Assembly: GCF_024305245.1 (NCBI RefSeq)
Contig: NZ_JAMWYX010000004.1
Span: 124,001 to 188,000 of the forward strand
Source: Erythrobacter sp.
GTDB taxonomy: Bacteria > Pseudomonadota > Alphaproteobacteria > Sphingomonadales > Sphingomonadaceae
Length of the DNA stretch: 64,000 nucleotides
Direction of reading: 5' to 3'
Shown: positions 48,017 to 54,794 of the stretch, in pieces
Position numbering within the stretch: position 1 is the first letter of the stretch
Layout of the letters: the number at the start of each line of letters is the position of its first letter
Translations under genes and position numbers: made by a program
The notes under the pieces: generated by a model
Database searches by the model: none
What the model was told of the DNA's origin: nothing
Seen by the model: only the letters and a program-made list of their open reading frames with translations

Positions 48017-48050
48017 CCCGCCCAGCGATGGGCGGGGGTTTTTTGTTTTT
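48017..48050 (+). terminator. rho-independent terminator
   Basis: CCCCCGCCC-AGCGAT-GGGCGGGGG-TTTTTTGTTTTT. Confidence 0.85.
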
Positions 48051-48281
48051 GCTTGTCGTAAAGCCGGATTGCGCCATTTCGGCGGCGGTTTCACGCCCTT
48101 GGACGTGGGCCTCGCCGGAGCCGTGCAGATTTGCGGAATGCAGACGCGAAAGCGCCCGCAAGGGGGAAGGATGGAGCCGAGGGGGCTCGCGGGGCACCTT
48201 CTCCTGCTTGCGGGCGCTACCCCGATCCGGGCCAGGCGGGTCGCGAACTGGCGGGGACGGGGATAGGGTGTCAGCCGGACA

Positions 48282-48812
48282 TCAGCCGAGATCGACCCGG
48301 TCGAAATAGTTGCGGTATTCGACGCTCATGCGCTGGCGGGCTTCCAGCGGTGCGTTGCGGATCACGTCCGGCAGCCAGCTGCCTTCTTCCTGATGGATGT
48401 GCTGCTGAACGGCGCTTTCGATGTGATCGAGCTTTTCGATCCATTGCTCGCTACCCGGTTCGAGCTTTTTCAGCTCCGCCAGCTGCACTTTGGTCATGGC
48501 GTGTTCTTCGTAAGCCATCCCGGCATGGGTCTTGCCGCTGTTCTCGGACACTTCGGGATAGATCACCGCCTCTTCCGCCATGGAGTGGGCATTGAGCAGC
48601 AGGCTCAGTTCGGTCACGGCTGCCTGCGCTGCCGGGCCCGATGCGCTGCGCGCCTGCGCGAAGAGTTGCTCGATCTGCTTGTGCTGGCGAAGAATGTCCT
48701 CGGCGAACAGCTGGCCTTCGGCCATTTTTTCGAACCCGATCCGCCTTTCTCTCCGCTCCTCCTCGGAAGCTGATGGAGCGAGTGTGGCGGCTATACGATC
48801 GATGAAGGACAT
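48282..48812 (-). CDS. hemerythrin domain-containing protein
   Basis: DILRQHKQIEQLFAQAR...LNAHSMAEEAVIYPEVSE...YEEHAMTKVQLAEL...IESAVQQHIHQEEGSWLPDV. Confidence 0.9.
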   Translation of the reverse strand: MSFIDRIAATLAPSASEEERRERRIGFEKMAEGQLFAEDILRQHKQIEQLFAQARSASGPAAQAAVTELSLLLNAHSMAEEAVIYPEVSENSGKTHAGMAYEEHAMTKVQLAELKKLEPGSEQWIEKLDHIESAVQQHIHQEEGSWLPDVIRNAPLEARQRMSVEYRNYFDRVDLG

Positions 48813-49139
48813 CGAGAAAACTCCTGATCCGGATTGAACACTTGTCGAACTGCGTTGCAGGCTAGCAGTCAGACGAAGCCCATCCATTTCCTAGCTTGCT
48901 ATCTCGCGTTAGGGCGCGGCGTTGTTCGGCTGATTGCGCGGAAAATGGGCGACTTAACGGTTCTGCCGAAGGCCCTGCGCGCGACTGGAAATCTCGCCCC
49001 CGCGAGGGCCGTTCCATCACATGGGCTATATCTTTGCCGCGCCGGGTGCGCGATCCGACAGCCCAAGGGGGGTATGATCGCACGCGGACGCAAATTCGTT
49101 TTCGGCGATGTGTCTTTGCCAGAACGAAAGGGCAATCCA

Positions 49140-50558
49140 ATGCGCCGCCTGATCGCCATTTCGAACCGCGTGCAAGTCGATCACGAAGGGGAAACCGCCA
49201 ATCGCGGCGGGTTGGCGGTCGCTCTTGCCGCAGCCTTGCGCGAAAGCAACGGCATCTGGTTCGGCTGGTCGGGCGAATTGACCGAGGAATTCACCGGACA
49301 GATCACCTTTCGCCGCGCTGAAGGGGTGGCCACCGCCACCATCGATCTCGAGGCGCAGGATATCGAGGAATATTACAACGGCTTTGCCAACCGCACCTTG
49401 TGGCCGCTATTCCATTACCGGCTCGATCTGACCGAGATCGCCCGCGACTATGCCGGCGGCTATGCGCGGGTGAACAGCCGGTTTGCCGACACGGTCGGGC
49501 CGCTGATCGAACCGGACGATCTGATCTGGGTGCATGATTACCATCTGATGCCGCTGGGTCAGCAACTGCGCGAGCGCGGGTTCGACAACCGGATCGGGTT
49601 CTTCCTCCACACCCCGTGGCCACCGCCCAGCCTGCTGGTATCGCTGCCGGATCATCGCAAGCTGGTGGAAAGCCTGCTCAGCTATGATGTCATCGGCTTC
49701 CATTCGCACGAGTGGCGGCAGGCCTTCATGGATTATGTGACGGCGCATCTGGACGCGCGGCTGGAGGGCGACCGGGTGATTTTCGGCGGCCGGTCGTCGC
49801 TGCTGCTGATCTGTCCGATCGGGCTCGACACGGAGGAATTCTGCGCCGCCGCCGGTACGCCTGCCGCGGTCGAGGCCGAAACCCGGCTGATCCACAGCGC
49901 GGTGGGCAAGGCTGTCATCGTCGGTGTCGACCGGCTGGACTATTCGAAGGGGCTGCAGGAACGCTTCTCGGCGTACGAGCTGCTGCTCACCACCCGGCCC
50001 GAACTGCGCGAGAAGGTGTTTCTGCTGCAGATCGCCCCGCCTTCGCGCGGGGATGTTCCCAGCTATCAGCAGATCCGCGCCGAACTCAACAGCCTGTCGG
50101 GCAGTATCAATGGCGAATTTGCGGCGACCGACTGGGTGCCGGTCCGCTACGTCAACAAGGGCTATTCGCGCGACCAGCTGTTCGGCATCTACCGGGCGTC
50201 GCGGGTCGGACTGATCACGCCGCTGCGCGACGGCATGAACCTTGTCGCCAAGGAATATGTCGCCGCCCAGGACCCCGCCGATCCGGGCGTTCTGGTGTTG
50301 TCGTGCTTTGCCGGTGCCGCGGCGCAGTTGACCTCTGCGGTGATCGTGAACCCGCACAGCACAGAAGACATGGCGGACGGGATCGCGCGCGCCTTGGCAA
50401 TGCCGCTCTCCGAACGCCGGGCGCGGCACAAGGCGATGCTCGAATGCGTCGAGAAGGAAGATGTGCGGTGGTGGTCGAAACGCTTCATGGAAGCATTGAT
50501 TGCCGAAGATGCCGCTGTCGGCCCGGCACGATCGCCCGCAGACGCCGCACAGGAGTGA
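49140..50558 (+). CDS. otsA: alpha,alpha-trehalose-phosphate synthase (GT20)
   Basis: MRRLIAISNRVQVDHEGETANRGGLAVALAAAL; VHDYHLMPLGQQLRERG; VDRLDYSKGLQERFSAYE; PLRDGMNLVAKEYVAAQ. Confidence 0.96.
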   Translation: MRRLIAISNRVQVDHEGETANRGGLAVALAAALRESNGIWFGWSGELTEEFTGQITFRRAEGVATATIDLEAQDIEEYYNGFANRTLWPLFHYRLDLTEIARDYAGGYARVNSRFADTVGPLIEPDDLIWVHDYHLMPLGQQLRERGFDNRIGFFLHTPWPPPSLLVSLPDHRKLVESLLSYDVIGFHSHEWRQAFMDYVTAHLDARLEGDRVIFGGRSSLLLICPIGLDTEEFCAAAGTPAAVEAETRLIHSAVGKAVIVGVDRLDYSKGLQERFSAYELLLTTRPELREKVFLLQIAPPSRGDVPSYQQIRAELNSLSGSINGEFAATDWVPVRYVNKGYSRDQLFGIYRASRVGLITPLRDGMNLVAKEYVAAQDPADPGVLVLSCFAGAAAQLTSAVIVNPHSTEDMADGIARALAMPLSERRARHKAMLECVEKEDVRWWSKRFMEALIAEDAAVGPARSPADAAQE

Positions 50559-50577
50559 AATCCGGGATCCTTAATGA

Positions 50578-50603
50578 AAACGGGCGACCGCAGGGCCGCC
50601 CGT
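50578..50603 (+). terminator. hairpin downstream of otsA
   Basis: AACGGGCG-ACCGCAGGGC-CGCCCGTT. Confidence 0.45.
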
Positions 50604-50641
50604 TTGCCGGTGTGCAATGTGCTGCGTCCTAGATGCTCGCG

Positions 50642-50899
50642 CTAGACGGTCGGGTTCGTCCGATTGTCGCGCCCCGCTTTGCTATCATGCTCCGCCGCAG
50701 TCGGCGCATCGCTGCGCTGCTTGCGGTAGCGATTGAGCACGAACGCGCCTGCGCCGATGGCTGCGAGTCCGGGCAAGGCCACGCGCGAGAGCACGAACGG
50801 AAGCGCGGTGGCGATCACCGTTCCGGCCGCGCCGCCCACAGCCGGTGACGACTTGGCGAGCTTCGCGCCGAGGGCAGCGCCGATGACTTTTCTGATCAT
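50642..50899 (-). CDS. small membrane protein of unknown function
   Basis: MIRKVIGAALGAKLAKSSPAVGGAAGTVIATALPFVLSRVALPGLAAIGAGAFVLNRYRKQRSD; SD AAGGAG. Confidence 0.7.
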   Translation of the reverse strand: MIRKVIGAALGAKLAKSSPAVGGAAGTVIATALPFVLSRVALPGLAAIGAGAFVLNRYRKQRSDAPTAAEHDSKAGRDNRTNPTV

Positions 50900-50935
50900 G
50901 CTTGGTCTCCTTGAAAACGGAACGTGTGTAGAACC

Positions 50936-50960
50936 AACCGTGCCGCACCAAACTTGTTCC
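50936..50960 (-). promoter_or_regulatory. EcfG-type general stress promoter (GGAAC-N16-GGTT)
   Basis: Minus strand GGAACAAGTTTGGTGCGGCACGGTT, 37 bp upstream of the ATG at 50899. Confidence 0.65.
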
Positions 50961-51095
50961 GCTGCGCGCGCTGTACTGCTGTCCTCGCAGGTGGAGCGGA
51001 ACATTTTGCTTCCGCTGTTGCTCTACCCCGCTGTTCCCCCCGCGCCGCCCTGCGTTCCGATTGTCAGGACGCGCAGCAGCAAGACGGACAAACTG

Positions 51096-51317
51096 ATGAT
51101 CGAACGCCCCTATCGAACCGGCATAATCTGCCGTTTTCCGACCGGAATCGACCCCCTCGATGCCGCGATCAGGCGGATTTTCGACCGCATCGCCGCCGAG
51201 CAAATACCTGCAGAGTTTAGTGTGCTGGCCGCCAAGCTCGGCGATGAACGGGAGAAAATAAGGGAACAAACAAATGTCCGAGACAGCATCAGTCGCACTT
51301 GCCGGGGACGATCTTGA
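51096..51317 (+). CDS. NepR-like anti-sigma factor (divergent)
   Basis: LDAAIRRIFDRIAAEQIPAEFSVLAAKLGDEREK resembles the NepR helix pattern; overlaps the ECF sigma gene start. Confidence 0.55.
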   Translation: MIERPYRTGIICRFPTGIDPLDAAIRRIFDRIAAEQIPAEFSVLAAKLGDEREKIREQTNVRDSISRTCRGRS

Positions 51318-51813
51318 ATCCTTCAAGGATCACATGGTCACCCTGATTCCCTCGCTCCGCGCCTTCGCTCGCGGGCTGTGCCGCCACCGCGAGGCGGCCG
51401 ATGATCTGGTGCAGGAGGCGATGATGCGGGCGTGGTCATCGCGCGACAGCTTTACGCCGGGCAGTAATCTGCGCGCATGGATGTTCACGATTCTGCGCAA
51501 CCACTTCTACACCACCATCCGCAAGGACGGCCGATCGGTCACCTGGGATCCGGAAGCGGCCGAACGCATCCTGATTCAGGAGCCCGAGCAGGAAATGCCG
51601 ATTCATCTCGAAGACGTGGAGCGGGCGCTGCTGGAACTGCCCGACAAGCAGCGTGAGATGCTGCTGCTGGTGGCGGGCAGCGGGCTGACCTATGAAGAGG
51701 CCGCGCAGATCGCGGAATGCAACATCGGCACAGTCAAGAGCAGGTTGAACCGTGGCCGTGCAGCGATTCGTGCTGTGATCGACGGCGCGCAGGCAACCAC
51801 GATGGTGCAGTGA
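51274..51813 (+). CDS. ECF sigma factor, EcfG-like (general stress response)
   Basis: FKDHMVTLIPSLRAFARGLCRHREAADDLVQEAMMRAWSSRDSFTPGSNLRAWMFTILRNHFYT; sigma4 LTYEEAAQIAECNIGTVKSRLNRGRAAI. Confidence 0.92.
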   Translation: MSETASVALAGDDLESFKDHMVTLIPSLRAFARGLCRHREAADDLVQEAMMRAWSSRDSFTPGSNLRAWMFTILRNHFYTTIRKDGRSVTWDPEAAERILIQEPEQEMPIHLEDVERALLELPDKQREMLLLVAGSGLTYEEAAQIAECNIGTVKSRLNRGRAAIRAVIDGAQATTMVQ

Positions 51814-52023
51814 CGACGGTACAGTGACGACAGAACGGCGCGCCAATTGATTGAACCGCGCCCGAATTAACCAGCGGGCCTGCCTTGATCGCAAGCCCGC
51901 CGGTCAATCGATCATCCGACTTCGCAGGTCGTTCCTGGCCGCCGCTCGCCGCCGGTCATTCGGGCCGGGGCGAGGGCGACCATGGTCGCGGTGCTGCGGT
52001 CTTTCATGATCTGCGCCTCCGGC

Positions 52024-52293
52024 TCAGCGCACCGAGCCGCGACGGAACAGGTTCACGATCGCCAGCAGAACCAGCGCGCCGATAAAGGACGCCACCAGCG
52101 ACATGATGTCGAAGGAACCCGAGGTGATCGGTGCTCCGCCGATGAGCGGCGTGATGAGAAATCCTGCCAGCAATGCGCCGACGATCCCGACGACGATATT
52201 GAGGAAAATTCCCTGGCTGGCATCGGTCCGCATGACGATGCTCGCCAGCCATCCGAGAATGCCGCCCACGATTATGATCAGTATGAAAGTCAT
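52024..52293 (-). CDS. GlsB/YeaQ/YmgE family stress response membrane protein
   Basis: IVGGILGWLASIVMRTDASQGIFLNIVVGIVGALLAGFLITPLIGG. Confidence 0.92.
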   Translation of the reverse strand: MTFILIIIVGGILGWLASIVMRTDASQGIFLNIVVGIVGALLAGFLITPLIGGAPITSGSFDIMSLVASFIGALVLLAIVNLFRRGSVR

Positions 52294-52325
52294 TTATCCC
52301 GTCTCCTAACTGAGAGGCAGGGTTG

Positions 52326-52350
52326 AACCGCATCGGACACAGTTTGTTCC
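52326..52350 (-). promoter_or_regulatory. EcfG-type general stress promoter (GGAAC-N16-GGTT)
   Basis: Minus strand GGAACAAACTGTGTCCGATGCGGTT, 33 bp upstream of the GlsB-like start. Confidence 0.7.
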
Positions 52351-52466
52351 ATTAGGGCGCGATCACCTGCCGCCGCCTCTCCGGGACGAATCGTCTGACT
52401 TATGTGAATGGCCGCGCCCTGCGCTCCCCCTATCGCAGCGGTGCAGGAACGGGACGGGAGTGCGAG

Positions 52467-52856
52467 ATGGCCACCACAAGAGAAACGCAGCAGGGACAGG
52501 ACCGCAAAGGGCGCAGCGGCGGGCATGTTGCCAATCACTGGATCGCGGTGCGGCTCAACTCGCTCGCTCTGCTGGCACTGTACACCTGGCTGATGACGGC
52601 CTTGTTCCTGTTGCCCGATCTTTCCTTTGCCGGGGTGCGCGGCTGGCTGCGCCATCCGCTCAATTCCGTGCTGATGATCCTGCTGATCGGCGTGAGCTTC
52701 TGGCATTCCAAGGATGGATTGATGGAAGTGATCGACGATTACGTCCACCAGCCGGTTGCGCGCGCGATCAGTATCGCGGCGCTCTATACCTTCATCGTTG
52801 GCGGCGCGCTGTTCGGAATATGGGCAGTGGCGAGGATCGCGCTGCTTTCGGTCTGA
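52467..52856 (+). CDS. SdhD-like hydrophobic membrane anchor protein (orphan)
   Basis: NHWIAVRLNSLALLALYTWLM...LLIGVSFWHSKDGLMEVIDDYVHQPVARAISIAALY resembles SdhD heme/quinone region. Confidence 0.65.
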   Translation: MATTRETQQGQDRKGRSGGHVANHWIAVRLNSLALLALYTWLMTALFLLPDLSFAGVRGWLRHPLNSVLMILLIGVSFWHSKDGLMEVIDDYVHQPVARAISIAALYTFIVGGALFGIWAVARIALLSV

Positions 52857-52930
52857 CACGCACCGGTTGCCGCCGCAGGCAAAACCGCACGGGCCGCTGA
52901 CGCGGAAATTCTCGATACGGATCGGAAAAA

Positions 52931-53005
52931 TGGAGCGGGCGAAGGGATTCGAACCCTCGACCCCAACCTTGGCAAGGTTGTGCTCTACCCCTGAGCTACG
53001 CCCGC
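52931..53005 (-). tRNA. tRNA-Gly (anticodon GCC), CCA encoded
   Basis: Minus strand GCGGGCGTAGCTCAGGGGTAGAGCACAACCTTGCCAAGGTTGGGGTCGAGGGTTCGAATCCCTTCGCCCGCTCCA. Confidence 0.97.
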
Positions 53006-53224
53006 TCACTGGCGCTGGCTGCTATCGTCACGAAGGGCGGTAGCTGCCGGAGAGGCGGCGCGATTAGCAGTGCCTTGCCAAGCCTGCAAGCGCAAAATGG
53101 GCAGGGTGCGAAGCGTGATCGGCATGCGCTTGACCGGCGGTGCAAATGCGCGCTTCACATTGGGCAAAGATGCCCCACATTGGGCGGCACAATCCTTAAC
53201 GACGCACAACGACAGGAGCATACC

Positions 53225-54160
53225 TTGGCCAGCACGGGACTGAGCATTGACGAACAGAAGGCCGTCGAACGCTTCCGCAAGGACGTGGTCGATCCTTCGC
53301 AGACGAAGCTCGTCATCCTCGATTTCTGGGCAGAATGGTGCGGGCCGTGCAAGGCGCTCACCCCGGTGCTGGAAAAGATCGCGGCTGAATACGCGGACAA
53401 GGGCGTGGTGCTGGCCAAGATCAATGTCGACGAGGAACAGTTCATCGCCGCGCAGTTCCAGGTGCGTTCGATCCCTACGGTCTATGCGATGTTTCAGGGC
53501 CAGCCGGTGGCCGATCTGACCAGTGCGCGCAGCGAATCGCAGCTGAAGGCGGCGCTCGATCAGTTGATCGCGCAATTGCCGCTCCAGCCGGGGGCGGACG
53601 CAGGCGCGCCGAAAGGCCCCTCGCCCGAGGAACTCGCGCAATATGTGAAGATGGGCGAGGAAGCGCTGGCCAGCGGCGATCCGCAACGCGCGGCGGGAAT
53701 TTTCGCGCAGATCACCGAATTCGCGCCCGATAACGCGCCTGCCCACGCCGGGCTGGTACGGGCACTGGTACAGATGGACCAGATCGACGAAGCGGGCCGC
53801 GTGATGCAGGCGATAGAAACCGATCCGCGGCTTGCCGCCGATCCTGCCATCGCCGCCGCCCGCAGCGCGATCGAGCTGGCGGGCACGCGCGTCGATGATG
53901 GCGAGCTTGCCGCTCTGCGCGCCGCAGCAGAGGCCGATCCGGCCGATATGGACGCGCAGTTCGCCTATGCCGAAGGCGCCTTTGCTGCCGGTCAGCGCGA
54001 TGTGGCCGCCGACACTCTGCTCGCCATGGTCGCCGCCGACCGCGAATGGAACGAGGGCGCGGCGCGGGCCAAGCTGCTGAAGATTTTCGAAGCGATCGGG
54101 CTGGAGGATGAATGGGTGGTCACCGCCCGTCGCCGCCTGTCCAAGATCCTGTTCGGCTGA
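53225..54160 (+). CDS. thioredoxin-domain protein with C-terminal TPR region (YbbN-like)
   Basis: LVILDFWAEWCGPCKALTPVLEKIAAEYADKGVVLAKINVDEEQ; TTG start with AGGAG SD. Confidence 0.9.
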   Translation: MASTGLSIDEQKAVERFRKDVVDPSQTKLVILDFWAEWCGPCKALTPVLEKIAAEYADKGVVLAKINVDEEQFIAAQFQVRSIPTVYAMFQGQPVADLTSARSESQLKAALDQLIAQLPLQPGADAGAPKGPSPEELAQYVKMGEEALASGDPQRAAGIFAQITEFAPDNAPAHAGLVRALVQMDQIDEAGRVMQAIETDPRLAADPAIAAARSAIELAGTRVDDGELAALRAAAEADPADMDAQFAYAEGAFAAGQRDVAADTLLAMVAADREWNEGAARAKLLKIFEAIGLEDEWVVTARRRLSKILFG

Positions 54161-54167
54161 GGACGCG

Positions 54168-54779
54168 ATGACCAAACGCCTGTCGATATTCCCGCTGACC
54201 GGAGCCGTGCTGTTCCCGGGACTGCAATTGCCGCTCCACATGTTCGAGCCGCGTTACCGCGCGCTGGTGGGTGACGCGCTGATCCGCGACCGGCAGATCG
54301 CGATGATCCAGCCGCAGCGTTCGGTGGAGGGCGCGCCGCTTTACAATGTCGGCTGTGTCGGTCGCATCGGCGAATTTCAGGCGATGGAGGACGGGCGCTA
54401 TAACCTCGTTCTCGAAGGCATTGCCCGCTTCCGGCTGGTGCGCGAACTCGATGTCACCACTGCCTTCCGCCAGATCGAGGCGGATATCTATGACGAGGAC
54501 GAGGACGAAACCCTGTCCCACGCCCAGCGCGGCGGATTCGAGCGGGAGGCGCGGCTGTTTGCCGAAAATCAGGGCTACAGCGTTGACTGGGATTCGGTCG
54601 AGCGGCTCGATGATCGCACGCTGATCAACGGCGTATCGCAGATCGCGCCGTTCGATCCGGCGAGCAAACAGGCGCTGCTGGAGGCCGAGACGTTGACCGA
54701 TCGCTGCGAATTGCTGGTGCAACTGATGCAGTTCTACGGCCGCCACGACGGCGGCGAGGAAATCGTTACGCTGCAGTAG
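54168..54779 (+). CDS. LON peptidase substrate-binding domain-containing protein
   Basis: LSIFPLTGAVLFPGLQLPLHMFEPRYRALVGDAL; VGCVGRIGEFQAMEDGRYNLVLEGIARFRL. Confidence 0.92.
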   Translation: MTKRLSIFPLTGAVLFPGLQLPLHMFEPRYRALVGDALIRDRQIAMIQPQRSVEGAPLYNVGCVGRIGEFQAMEDGRYNLVLEGIARFRLVRELDVTTAFRQIEADIYDEDEDETLSHAQRGGFEREARLFAENQGYSVDWDSVERLDDRTLINGVSQIAPFDPASKQALLEAETLTDRCELLVQLMQFYGRHDGGEEIVTLQ

Positions 54780-54794
54780 AGCGTTGCCAGCGCG

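Noticed and set aside
48834-49139. N-terminal extension of the otsA ORF
   Set aside because: Extension lacks family similarity; MRRLIAISNRV is the canonical OtsA start.
50997-51020. GGAAC-like sequence before the NepR-like gene as an EcfG promoter
   Set aside because: Spacing to the nearest GTT is about 14 bp or less, not the 16-17 bp expected.
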